Source: Spirochaetaceae bacterium (GTDB lineage: Bacteria > Spirochaetota > Spirochaetia > Treponematales > Breznakiellaceae). Taken from it: 64,000 bases of DNA. The first letter of the stretch is position 1. Each line of letters begins with the position of its first letter. Shown piece by piece: positions 25,018-33,846 of this stretch. Below the pieces are notes generated by a model that saw only the letters and a program-made list of their open reading frames with translations, was not told where the DNA came from and searched no databases. The stretch covers positions 1 to 64,000 of the forward strand of contig JAITJI010000118.1 of assembly GCA_031279015.1 (NCBI GenBank), written 5' to 3'. The position numbers and the translations under genes are program-made.

Positions 25018-25082
25018 TCCGGCGGTTTGTAATGCCCGGTTTTACCCTTGCAAACCGGTTTTCCCCATGTTAGGCTAAAAGG

Positions 25083-25994
25083 GTGAAAAACATCGCCCGG
25101 TTGGTGCTTTTTTTCAGTATAACCTTTGTTTCGATTTTTTTAGCCGCCGCTGCAGCCCGGTACATCAACCTGTGGATCGATGCCCTCCGCATGATACCTG
25201 CCCGGACCAGCCGGCCCCTGACAGCTTTGTTTGACGCCCTGCAATGGGCTCTGCCCGGGGCGGTTTACGGCTCCCTCCTCCTTTCCCTGGGCTATGCGGC
25301 CAGGCAGGGCGTCCCCATTCCCCGGACAATGGCCTGCCTGTTTTTGCTGGGCGTGCTCTTTACCGCCGGTATGGCCCTGGGCCTGGTCCGGATCAGGGGC
25401 GCCGGGGCGGTTCCGGCAACGGAGGCCCATGCTTCCCTGGGAGAGCCGGGGCTTATCCTGTTCCGGGGGGATACGGCGATTGTGCTCCTGGATGAATCCG
25501 GCAAAGAGCTGGGTTCCCGGGTGGTTGCCCTGCCGGGACGGTCCCTGGTATACCAGGAATTGCCCATAGGATCGGATAATCGCGCCATCAGCTTGCCGCC
25601 GGCGCCTTTCCGGGAACAACCGGTTAATTTTATCACTACTGTACGGATCGATCTTGCGCTGGTGGCGGAGCAGTTTGATTCCCGCCTGGGGGAGGGGCTT
25701 ATTCCCTTTGCCGTCTACGTGGCGGCCCTGATGTTTCTCCTGGTCTCCCTCCGGGTTTTCCTGGATCTGAGCGTCTGGCCTCTGGCCAATCTGCTTTTAG
25801 GCGCCCTGATGTTCCGGGTGGTTCTTGCTCTGGAGACCCTGATGGATTCCAGGGAGATCCTCTCCTTTATCGCCCCCTTCCTGGGTAAATGGATAGATCC
25901 GGCCTTCATGAGCCCCCTGTTGTTTTCCGGCCTGGGGCTGCTCATCATGCTCTATTCCGCCCTTGCCTCCTTTGCCGGGGGGCGGAGACGCTAA
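25083..25994 (+). CDS. Six-helix membrane protein, LptF/LptG-like topology
   Basis: 303 residues with GTG start. Three hydrophobic segments (about residues 5-27, 52-75, 80-104), a ~100-residue hydrophilic beta-rich domain (GDTAIVLLDESGKELGSRVV), then three more segments (about 210-235, 240-262, 277-298). Three helices, a periplasmic domain and three helices is the architecture of LptF and LptG, the permease subunits that extract lipopolysaccharide, and RYINLW after the first helix is in keeping. Sequence likeness is weak. It sits 1 bp before a second protein of the same topology. No ATPase or LptA-like gene is adjacent. Assigned by topology; the substrate is unknown. Confidence 0.45.
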   Translation: MKNIARLVLFFSITFVSIFLAAAAARYINLWIDALRMIPARTSRPLTALFDALQWALPGAVYGSLLLSLGYAARQGVPIPRTMACLFLLGVLFTAGMALGLVRIRGAGAVPATEAHASLGEPGLILFRGDTAIVLLDESGKELGSRVVALPGRSLVYQELPIGSDNRAISLPPAPFREQPVNFITTVRIDLALVAEQFDSRLGEGLIPFAVYVAALMFLLVSLRVFLDLSVWPLANLLLGALMFRVVLALETLMDSREILSFIAPFLGKWIDPAFMSPLLFSGLGLLIMLYSALASFAGGRRR

Positions 25995-25995
25995 G

Positions 25996-27795
25996 ATGGG
26001 TATACTAAAGTTAAAAAAGGAACTGGTTTTTTCTCCTCCGGTTATTTTTATCTTTTATATACTCGGGTCTTTCCTGGGGATTATGACCTTCAGGTTCTTC
26101 TTTCCCGCCGAACCGCCTCCCCTGGTATATTATTTCCGCTCCTGGCGGTTCTTCCTGGGACTTCGGGGGTATATCGATCTCTTCCCGGCCCTTGTCCTGT
26201 CGGCCCTGGCGATTCCCTTTGGGTTCAGCTTTGAGGGAAACCGGGAAGCTGCCGACGCCGGTTTTTCTCCCCGGTTTCTTGATATGATGAAGGGGCCTAT
26301 CATCACGGCCATTGCCGCAACGGCGGTATACGGGGCGTTGTTTTTTCTGATCAGTCCCCTGACGGAGGATCGCCTGGCGGCTATGCGGTTCCGGGGTCAT
26401 TTGTTCAACCAGGCGGCGGAACGGGCGGAATTCTATATGGCCGAAGAAGCCTGGAACGAGGCGGCCGACTTTGTTGCGGTTTGTGAGGGCATCTGGCCTC
26501 AAAGTCCGGTGATGGGAAAGGTCAAACAGGAGCTGTTGATCAGGCTGGAGGAGATCCGTCTTGCCCCCGCTCCGGAGGAGGATCCGGAAACGATTCCGGG
26601 CTATGGCCCCGATTTCCAGGCGCAGCCAGAGCGGCGGACACCGGTAACTGCCACGGAGGCTCTGGAACTGGCGGCGGAGGCCCTCCGGGAGGAACGGCGC
26701 TATGATGCCCACTGGCTTGCCACCCTGGCGGGCCGTCTTGTCCGGGACGGCAGTGCGGAACAGGCCGCCGCGGCCCGGCTGGCAAGCCGGGCCTGGAACG
26801 AAATCACCTCCCTGGAGCCCGGTGTCCAGGAACGGCAGGTCTACGATCTCTTCCATCTGAAACAGACCGCTTACGGAGCCATGATTGCCGGGGACTGGAT
26901 AAGCGCCTACTATGCGTTTCTGGAGCTCTCCCGGTTGAGCCCTGCCGACCCGGATGTGACCAATTTTCTTGCCATAAGCGAAGGGGGCATCGGGGAGATC
27001 GCCTTTTTTACCGATGAAATGAACATGACCCTGGGGGAACTCCTCACCGAAGCTGTATTTTCCCTGCCCCGCAGGACATCCCGGGGCCAGCCGGACGGAC
27101 GGCTGATCCTGCGCCTGAAGACCCTTTCATTTTTTTCCGATGTATCCTACGGCCTTGACCTTGAGTGCCTGGCCTTTGACCGGAACGGCAGGCTTATCTA
27201 CCGCCTGGAAGCGCCCTACGCCAAGATCATCCCTAAAACCCTGGATTCGGAGGCCCGGCTGGTGGTTATGATGCGGGCCCTGGACCGGCATGACCGGGGA
27301 AAACGCTGGGAACCGGTGTGGAGCGGTTCTGAGCGTTCGGGGATCGGAGATGCCCAGATAGTCCTGGATATATCCTATGAGGAATACCTGCTCCTCTCCC
27401 GGGTGAGGCGGGGGGTAGATAGCCTCTACATCGGAGAACTCTTTACCGCGGCCGAAATCCTGGGCTCCTTTGGGCACATCCCCCAGGTGTTTCAGGCCGA
27501 AATAATCCGCCGCATCGCCGAACCGGCGTTGTTCTTATCCCTCGGCATCGTGGCGATTGTCATTGGCTGGCGTTTACGGGCCAAAAGACGCCCCCGTTAC
27601 CTGGGGATCCCCATGCTGGGCATCCTGCCCCTGGCCCTGTACGGCCTGGTACAGATGTTTCAGGCCCTTGTTTCCGTTTTAGCTATCGGGTCGGTTCTTG
27701 CCCTTGGTTTCTCCCCCGCCATAGCGGTTACTATCGCCGGGGGAATCCTCTTCTTTTTCCTCAGCCTGATACTCCTGGCCGCCCAGCACGGTTAG
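25996..27795 (+). CDS. Large LptF/LptG-like permease with helical-repeat insertion
   Basis: 599 residues. Three helices at about 12-32, 47-68 and 88-110, then ~390 soluble residues, then three helices at about 505-525, 533-562 and 570-596. The last part of the soluble domain (LECLAFDRNGRLIYRLEA) looks like the strands of an LptF/G jelly-roll, and the stretch leading into helix 4 (SLYIGELFTAAE..., AEIIRRIAEPALFLSLG) follows the pattern of the YjgP/YjgQ family, in which a helical element ends in R-x-A-x-P before the helix. Residues ~115-340 are an extra helical region with TPR-like spacing, not usual for LptF/G (about 360 residues). It may form a heterodimer with the preceding gene product. Homology is inferred, not searched. 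Confidence 0.5.
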   Translation: MGILKLKKELVFSPPVIFIFYILGSFLGIMTFRFFFPAEPPPLVYYFRSWRFFLGLRGYIDLFPALVLSALAIPFGFSFEGNREAADAGFSPRFLDMMKGPIITAIAATAVYGALFFLISPLTEDRLAAMRFRGHLFNQAAERAEFYMAEEAWNEAADFVAVCEGIWPQSPVMGKVKQELLIRLEEIRLAPAPEEDPETIPGYGPDFQAQPERRTPVTATEALELAAEALREERRYDAHWLATLAGRLVRDGSAEQAAAARLASRAWNEITSLEPGVQERQVYDLFHLKQTAYGAMIAGDWISAYYAFLELSRLSPADPDVTNFLAISEGGIGEIAFFTDEMNMTLGELLTEAVFSLPRRTSRGQPDGRLILRLKTLSFFSDVSYGLDLECLAFDRNGRLIYRLEAPYAKIIPKTLDSEARLVVMMRALDRHDRGKRWEPVWSGSERSGIGDAQIVLDISYEEYLLLSRVRRGVDSLYIGELFTAAEILGSFGHIPQVFQAEIIRRIAEPALFLSLGIVAIVIGWRLRAKRRPRYLGIPMLGILPLALYGLVQMFQALVSVLAIGSVLALGFSPAIAVTIAGGILFFFLSLILLAAQHG

Positions 27796-27800
27796 GTCCG

Positions 27801-29081
27801 TCATTCATCGCTGCCCCGGATCCGTCCCCCCAGGGAGGAGAGCCGGGTTACAAGATTCTCATAGCCCCGTTCTATCTGGTAGACGTTCCGGATGATGCTT
27901 TTCCCTTTGGCGCACATGGCGGCGATAACCATGGCCATGCCGGCGCGGACATCGGGGCTGTGCAGTTCCGACCCCGCCAGCACGGAGGGGCCGGAAACAA
28001 CCGCCCGGTGGGGATCGCAGAGGACGATTCGGGCTCCCATGGCGATGAGCTTGTCCACAAAAAACATCCGGGATTCAAACATCTTTTCGTGGATAAGGAC
28101 GGTGCCGGAAACCTGGGTGGCCACCACCGTGAGGATGCTGGTGAGGTCGGGCGGAAACCCGGGCCAGGGGGCATCGTCTATTTTGGGGATCATACCCCCC
28201 AAGTCACAGTTCACCGTCATTGTCTGATCTGCGGGTACGTGGAGGGTGGTCCCCTCGTGTTCCCATCGGATACCCAGTTTGCCAAAGGCAGTCCTCGTGG
28301 CACGGAGGTCCCGGGAGCGGGGGCCTTCAATGGAGAGTTCCCCCCGGGTGGCGGCGGCAAGGCCGATGAAGGAACCGACCTCCATAAAGTCTGCGCCGAT
28401 TTCAAATTCACAGCCCGAAAGCTTTCGTACCCCCCGGATGGTCAGGATATTGGAGCCTACGCCTTCTATCCGGGCTCCCATGGATATGAGCATCCGGCAG
28501 AGATCCTGGACATGGGGTTCACTGGCGGCGTTGGTCAGGATCGTTTCCCCCCTGGCAAGAACCGCCGCCATGACGGCGTTTTCCGTTGCCGTAACCGAAG
28601 CTTCATCCAGAAAGATGTCCGCCCCCCGCAGGACCGGGGCGGTAAAGGTGAAGGCGCTGTTGATCTCCACCGCCGCTCCCAGCTCTGTCAGGGCGAGGAA
28701 ATGGGTGTCCAGTCTGCGGCGGCCGATCACATCGCCCCCCGGAGGCGGCAGGATGACCTTGCCGGTCCGGGCAAGCAGGGGACCGGCAAAGAGGATAGAG
28801 GCCCGAATCTTCCGGGCATACTCCGGAGGTATCTCCGATGTATGGATATTCCCCAGGCTCATCCGCCAGGCATTGGGACCGAGTCCTTCCGCCCTTCCGC
28901 CCAAAGCCCGGTATACTGCCAGCATCACCTGGACATCTTCTATATCCGGAATGTTCCGGAGCAGCACCGGTTCATCGGTTAAAAGGGCGGCGGCGATACA
29001 GGGCAGAGCAGCGTTTTTATTGCCGCTTGCCCTGATGCTTCCCCTGATGGGAAAACCACCCTCGATAAGGTACTGATTCAT
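27801..29081 (-). CDS. murA: UDP-N-acetylglucosamine enolpyruvyltransferase MurA with Asp in place of catalytic Cys
   Basis: 426 residues, full length. It catalyses the first committed step of peptidoglycan synthesis, transfer of enolpyruvate from PEP to UDP-GlcNAc. The N-terminal [13 protein letters not shown] block contains the catalytic Lys. The mobile loop reads [10 protein letters not shown] with Asp117 where most MurAs have the Cys that fosfomycin alkylates; natural Asp variants (for example in mycobacteria, Chlamydia and Borrelia) are active but fosfomycin-insensitive. The frame is open 66 codons further upstream, but that part has no MurA sequence. The ATG at 29081 lies 6-8 bp after a promoter and without a ribosome site. 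Convergent with the LptF/G-like gene, 5 bp apart. Confidence 0.95.
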   Translation of the reverse strand: MNQYLIEGGFPIRGSIRASGNKNAALPCIAAALLTDEPVLLRNIPDIEDVQVMLAVYRALGGRAEGLGPNAWRMSLGNIHTSEIPPEYARKIRASILFAGPLLARTGKVILPPPGGDVIGRRRLDTHFLALTELGAAVEINSAFTFTAPVLRGADIFLDEASVTATENAVMAAVLARGETILTNAASEPHVQDLCRMLISMGARIEGVGSNILTIRGVRKLSGCEFEIGADFMEVGSFIGLAAATRGELSIEGPRSRDLRATRTAFGKLGIRWEHEGTTLHVPADQTMTVNCDLGGMIPKIDDAPWPGFPPDLTSILTVVATQVSGTVLIHEKMFESRMFFVDKLIAMGARIVLCDPHRAVVSGPSVLAGSELHSPDVRAGMAMVIAAMCAKGKSIIRNVYQIERGYENLVTRLSSLGGRIRGSDE

Positions 29082-29087
29082 ACTTTG

Positions 29088-29116
29088 ACTGTATATAGAC
29101 GCAGGACATCCGTCAA
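29088..29116 (-). promoter_or_regulatory. murA promoter close to the start codon
   Basis: Minus-strand TTGACG (29111-29116) with TACAGT (29088-29093, 17-bp spacer) or TATACA (29090-29095, 15-bp spacer). Either way the -10 box ends 6-8 bp before the ATG, implying a leaderless or nearly leaderless mRNA. Confidence 0.5.
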
Positions 29117-29376
29117 CACAGAATCTGCGCAGGACAAGCGCATGGAAATGCTCGATTCGCGCATGCTGGTGTATAACGGCGTTTGATGACAGGAATTTGA
29201 AGGGGATCCGGTTTATGCCGGCCCTGAAGATTGAGCGGCATGTTGAGACCATTTTCAAGGTACTCAATGCCCAAGCCATTCGGAATCTTCTCTTGTCTGA
29301 TTCATCCTAATTCTCTGCGTTTATCCTGAGGATGGGTTCATTGATTTTTCTATCCGTCTGTATTATTTTTTTATAA

Positions 29377-32300
29377 ATGAGATCAGATTCTGTGCGTTTT
29401 ATCCATCGTTGGTTTTTTTTCGTCATCCTTTGTTTTTTTTTCGGGGTAGATATCCTGTCGGCCCAGTATTTCAAACCCTTTACTTCCCTGCGGGTAATAA
29501 AAACAGTCTATTTTGAGATCATCTTTCCACCGGAGTCTGAAGCCACTGCAAAAACCCTGGCCGCCTTTGCGGATTCGGTCTATGAACGAATCTCCGGAAT
29601 GCTGGACATAAAGCTGGATCGCCCTGTCCCCGTGACCATCACCCCCCATACCGATGAATTCAACGGGTATATGAGCCCTTTGCCCTATCCCCACATCCTG
29701 CTGTTTGACACCCCCATGAGTCCCGAGATGACCGGATTTACCGACAGTTTGGAGAGTCTCTTTATCCATGAATTGACCCATGCCATTTCCCTTAGTTCCC
29801 GGAGCAGGGGTTTCAACATACTGCGGAAAATTTTTGGCGGCTGGGTTTATCCCACGGGTATTACCGTACCGCAATTTATGATAGAGGGGATCAGCGTGAG
29901 TTTTGAAAGCCTTGACGGAACAGGCCGGGCGAATGATCCGCTGATAAAGCAGAAACTTCTGCAGGCCATTTGGGAGGATGCCTTTCTGACCCCGTTTCAG
30001 GCTGCGGGGGCCTATGATTTTCCCCCAAACCGGTCCGCCTTCTATGATTATGGCGGTTACTTTTCCGCATGGCTGCAGAAAAAATACGGTATGGAAAAAT
30101 ATGTGCAGCTTTGGAAACGCCTGGGCAGCGAGTATCCCTTTTCCTTTGTTTTTTACAAAAACGGCTTCTTTGGCATCTTCAGCGATCTTTACGGCATTCC
30201 CTTTTCAATGGCCTGGGATGATTTTAAAGAATCCCTGCGTATTTGGACCATTGAGGAAAACACCGGGGGAACGGTTTACAACGGGGCCCTTTGGGGCGCG
30301 GCGGCGGAAAGGCCGGCGGCCGATCCGTCGGTTTCTCCCTGGAATCGGGGCGGCAGGGCCATGATCCGGGGCGTAAGTTCCGGCGGCGGCCAGGTGTTTG
30401 CCCTGGACAGGGTATCCCGGCGGGTGATCTCCTATGAACCCGCCACGGGGAAGACCAGGACGGTAACACGGGTAAGCGCCGCCGCCTATGATCTCGCCTC
30501 CTCTGCCGACGGAGAACGGCTGCTGGTTTCTTCCTACAGCTACACCGGGAACATGGCCCGGACAATGGTCAGTGAATACGACACGGCCAGAGGCGGGAAG
30601 AGGGGATGGGCAAGGCAGGGTTTGTACAGCGGCCGGTATTTCAGGGATGGGATAATCGGTATCGTTTCTGACCGGCATATCAACAATCTTGCCTTTATAT
30701 CCCCCTCAGGGGGGGAGGAGATCCTGCTCCGGGGTTCCGCACGGCTCATCTATTCAAGTCCGGCCCCTCTGGATGAGCGGTGGATCGCCTTTATCGCCGC
30801 CCGGGAGGGCCGGCGGGAACTCTGTCTCTATGACTACGAAACGAAGGAGGTGTATGCCTTCGAATCGGATCTGGAGGATGACGCCGAACGCTGGCGTTAC
30901 ATCCGGGGACTCCGGGCTTCCGGGGGAAGGCTCCTTTTTTCCTATAACCATGACGGCAGGATGTTCAAACTGGGTATGGTGGATCTTCTGGGTCCGGAGG
31001 AGGGAAGCCTCCGGGCAGTTCCGGAGGTGTTTTTTGCCGAAGGGGATCTTTCCGGCGGGGTATTTCTGCCGGTCCTGGTGGATGATGACATCTACTATCG
31101 GGGGGCATTTGCCACCTGGGATGCTCTTATGCGGTATCCTGAAACCCGGGACGCCCTTTCCGGTACCCGCAGCCCCCTGCGGCTGGTCCGTAAGACGAAG
31201 GATTGGTCCGGGGCGTTACCAGGGTTGTCACCCCCGGCGCCGCTATTGCCATCACCGGGGCAGCCGCCGGGGTTAGCGTCCGGCTTACCGCCGGGTGCGG
31301 AGCCGGAGAGGTACTTTGGCATACGGTACTTCAACCTTTTTCAGTTCTGGCTGCCCATACCGCTTATCCGCCTGACCGGTACCGGTATCGGTCTTAGTCT
31401 GGACGGCGGGGGGATTTTTTCTTACATGACCGATCCCACCGACGCAAACCAGGTGTTTTTAACCGCCGCCTTTGACGGCCGTTCGCTCATGGGCGTTTTT
31501 GACCTCCAGTGGACAAATCTGAACCTGGGTTTTCCCCTGATCTTTGCCTTTACAGATGATATTGACAAGACCGTGCTGGTACCAACCCGGCGAACCAACG
31601 CATCGGTTTTGGCCTCTGTTTCCCATGAATCGGGCGGCCGGGATCTAAAATTCTCCGTCAGTACCGGTTTTCGAATGAGCATGTTCGCCCGGGCCCCGGA
31701 GTCCGGTTCTTCCGCCTACACCTGGCCCTATGAGCGTCCCGATTACGTGGTAACCCTGGGCCTGGGAGTCTCCAATCTGCGGCGGTTTCCCTGGGAACTA
31801 TTTGGCCGGGGGATCTCGCTGAACCTGTACGGCCATTACCTGTTGCCGCGGAATATGCCCCGGGCTGAAGGGGTCTTCCAAACCGCTGCCACGCCTGTGC
31901 TGCCCCTGCGGCTGAGACTCTATGGCGTTTGGGACTCAAATGGCATGACCCTCCAGGGCACATCCGGGCAGTACGCAACGGCTTCCTTTAGCAGCATTGC
32001 CTCCGTTGAATATATCGATACTAAGTTGGACCAGCTAAAATGGCTTGCCGGGGGTGAACAGGAACTGCGGCTCTTTTCCGTTGAGATACAGAGAAGCCTG
32101 TCCCATCTGTACTATAACCGGGTCTTTGGTACCCTGGCGTACCGGGGGGTTCTCTACGATGATGGCGGAGCGTCCGATGCAGAGGGCAGCCGCCTGGGGG
32201 ATCGTTACCGGATTGCCCAGTCCCTCGTCCTCCGGCTGGGAATCACGGTTTCCTCCATTATTGTTACCGCTGCGCCGGTGAAGATTTCGATATCCCTCTG

Positions 32301-32385
32301 GGGGGCCTGGAAAATTTCCAACCTCCACGATGGTGTACAGTGGAACGATTTTGCCTTTGGACCCGGATTCGTCTGGGAAATGTAA
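29377..32385 (+). CDS. Large exported protein: HExxH peptidase domain, beta-propeller-like region and probable outer-membrane barrel
   Basis: 1002 residues. A signal peptide (FFFVILCFFFGVDILSAQ) is followed by a gluzincin-type domain: H131-E-L-T-H135 and, 35 residues on, MIEGIS with E170 as third ligand, the pattern of peptidase MA-like proteins. Residues ~315-590 contain repeated blade-like units (YEPATGKTRTV, YDYETKEVYAF) suggesting a beta-propeller. A Pro/Gly-rich linker (~615-645) leads to amphipathic strands and a final aromatic-hydrophobic end (FVWEM), typical of an outer-membrane barrel. It is likely a surface-anchored protease. The ATG at 29377 lacks a ribosome site and follows TATTAT by 10 bp. 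The 295-bp gap before it holds the divergent promoters and no sure gene. Confidence 0.7.
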   Translation: MRSDSVRFIHRWFFFVILCFFFGVDILSAQYFKPFTSLRVIKTVYFEIIFPPESEATAKTLAAFADSVYERISGMLDIKLDRPVPVTITPHTDEFNGYMSPLPYPHILLFDTPMSPEMTGFTDSLESLFIHELTHAISLSSRSRGFNILRKIFGGWVYPTGITVPQFMIEGISVSFESLDGTGRANDPLIKQKLLQAIWEDAFLTPFQAAGAYDFPPNRSAFYDYGGYFSAWLQKKYGMEKYVQLWKRLGSEYPFSFVFYKNGFFGIFSDLYGIPFSMAWDDFKESLRIWTIEENTGGTVYNGALWGAAAERPAADPSVSPWNRGGRAMIRGVSSGGGQVFALDRVSRRVISYEPATGKTRTVTRVSAAAYDLASSADGERLLVSSYSYTGNMARTMVSEYDTARGGKRGWARQGLYSGRYFRDGIIGIVSDRHINNLAFISPSGGEEILLRGSARLIYSSPAPLDERWIAFIAAREGRRELCLYDYETKEVYAFESDLEDDAERWRYIRGLRASGGRLLFSYNHDGRMFKLGMVDLLGPEEGSLRAVPEVFFAEGDLSGGVFLPVLVDDDIYYRGAFATWDALMRYPETRDALSGTRSPLRLVRKTKDWSGALPGLSPPAPLLPSPGQPPGLASGLPPGAEPERYFGIRYFNLFQFWLPIPLIRLTGTGIGLSLDGGGIFSYMTDPTDANQVFLTAAFDGRSLMGVFDLQWTNLNLGFPLIFAFTDDIDKTVLVPTRRTNASVLASVSHESGGRDLKFSVSTGFRMSMFARAPESGSSAYTWPYERPDYVVTLGLGVSNLRRFPWELFGRGISLNLYGHYLLPRNMPRAEGVFQTAATPVLPLRLRLYGVWDSNGMTLQGTSGQYATASFSSIASVEYIDTKLDQLKWLAGGEQELRLFSVEIQRSLSHLYYNRVFGTLAYRGVLYDDGGASDAEGSRLGDRYRIAQSLVLRLGITVSSIIVTAAPVKISISLWGAWKISNLHDGVQWNDFAFGPGFVWEM

Positions 32386-32502
32386 AAGCCGGGGATTATG
32401 ATTGAACGTATAGGCTAAAGTTCTTCAAAGGTATATCCTTGAAGGGTTCCTGATGTTGGGTTGACGGCTCCGCGGCCAAGGGCGGGCCAAAGGAAGGAGT
32501 AT

Positions 32503-33834
32503 ATGCCAAAATTGGATTTTCCCGATGATTTTGTTTGGGGGACCGCAACCGCTGCGTATCAGGTGGAAGGGGCGGGTCATGAAGGCGGCCGGAGCGAATG
32601 TATCTGGGATACTTTCTCCCGGGTTCCCGGCGCGGTGTACGGTGGTGAAAACGGCGATATTGCCTGCGATCAGTACCATCACTATAGAGAAGATATCGCC
32701 CTCATGGCGGAACTGGGGTTTAAGAGTTACCGTTTCTCCATCGCCTGGCCCCGGGTTATTCCGTCAGGAACGGGCAAGGTAAACCCGGAGGGCATAGCCT
32801 ACTACCGGACCCTCTGTGAGGAACTGCACAGGAACGGCATTAAGGCCTGCGCGACCATCTATCACTGGGATCTGCCTCAGATTCTCCAGGACAGGGGAGG
32901 CTGGGCGGATCGTTCCGTGGTTGAAGCCTTTACGGAGTATGCCGGGGTATGTTTTGCCGAACTGGGTGATTGTGTGGATCGGTGGATAACCATCAATGAA
33001 CCCTTCTGCATCGCCTACCTGGGTTATTACTATGGAGTTCACGCCCCGGGGATCCGGAATATCGACCAGGCGCTCAGGGCGGTACACCATGTGAATCTGG
33101 CCCACGGTTCCGCGGTAAGGGCCTACCGGAAAACCGGCCTTAAGGCGCCCATTGGGATCACCTGGAATCCCAGCACTCCCCGTCCCGCCACCCGGAATGA
33201 GGCGGACAAAAAGGCTGCCCTGACGGCCCGGGCGCTGGAAACGGAAGTTTTTATCTACCCCGTTTTGGGTAAAGGGTACCCCGAAATTGTCACCGGGGAT
33301 TTGGGATTATCCTTCCCCGTACAGTCCGGGGATTTGGAGATCATCGCCCAGCCCATCGACTTTATCGGGGTGAATTACTACAACGAAAGCCCCGTGGCCT
33401 TTGACGGGAAGGCGCCCTTAACATACAGTTCCAAACCTTCCTGGCAGGATACCAGTGAAATGGGCTGGCCCACGGTTCCCCAGGGCTTGAAGCGGCAGCT
33501 CGTCTGGATTCAGGAAGTTTCCGGGGGCATCCCCATGTATATCACCGAAAACGGTTACGCCGGAGACGACAAGGTCGATGCCGAAGGCAGGGTCCATGAC
33601 CGGGAACGGATCCGTTATCTGCGGAAACATCTGGAACTGTGCGGGGATCTTATCAAGGAGGGGATCAACCTTAAGGGCTACTACGCGTGGTCCTTTGCGG
33701 ATAATTTTGAATGGGCCTACGGGTATACAAAACGCTTTGGCATTGTGTATGTGGATTATGCCACCCAGAAGCGTTACCCCAAGGACAGCGCCTATTTTTT
33801 CCGGGATGTTATTGCCGGATACGGAGAATGGTGA
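32503..33834 (+). CDS. GH1 beta-glucosidase / 6-phospho-beta-glycosidase
   Basis: 443 residues, the normal GH1 length. TINEP gives the acid/base Glu166 and ITENG the nucleophile Glu349, and the N-terminal block FVWGTATAAYQVEG is classic. It hydrolyses beta-linked glucosides such as cellobiose by a retaining mechanism; no signal peptide, so it works in the cytoplasm on imported sugar. The C-terminal substrate loop ADNFEWAYGY is the FEW type of beta-glucosidases rather than the phosphate-binding type, favouring unphosphorylated substrates. AAGGAG before the ATG at 32503 sets the start. No sugar transporter is adjacent. Confidence 0.93.
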   Translation: MPKLDFPDDFVWGTATAAYQVEGAGHEGGRSECIWDTFSRVPGAVYGGENGDIACDQYHHYREDIALMAELGFKSYRFSIAWPRVIPSGTGKVNPEGIAYYRTLCEELHRNGIKACATIYHWDLPQILQDRGGWADRSVVEAFTEYAGVCFAELGDCVDRWITINEPFCIAYLGYYYGVHAPGIRNIDQALRAVHHVNLAHGSAVRAYRKTGLKAPIGITWNPSTPRPATRNEADKKAALTARALETEVFIYPVLGKGYPEIVTGDLGLSFPVQSGDLEIIAQPIDFIGVNYYNESPVAFDGKAPLTYSSKPSWQDTSEMGWPTVPQGLKRQLVWIQEVSGGIPMYITENGYAGDDKVDAEGRVHDRERIRYLRKHLELCGDLIKEGINLKGYYAWSFADNFEWAYGYTKRFGIVYVDYATQKRYPKDSAYFFRDVIAGYGEW

Positions 33835-33846
33835 TAGTTCCCGCAA

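Noticed and set aside
28883..29279. murA starting at 29279 with 66 extra residues
   Set aside because: The extra part lacks MurA sequence and a ribosome site, and the ATG at 29081 aligns with the family start and follows a promoter.
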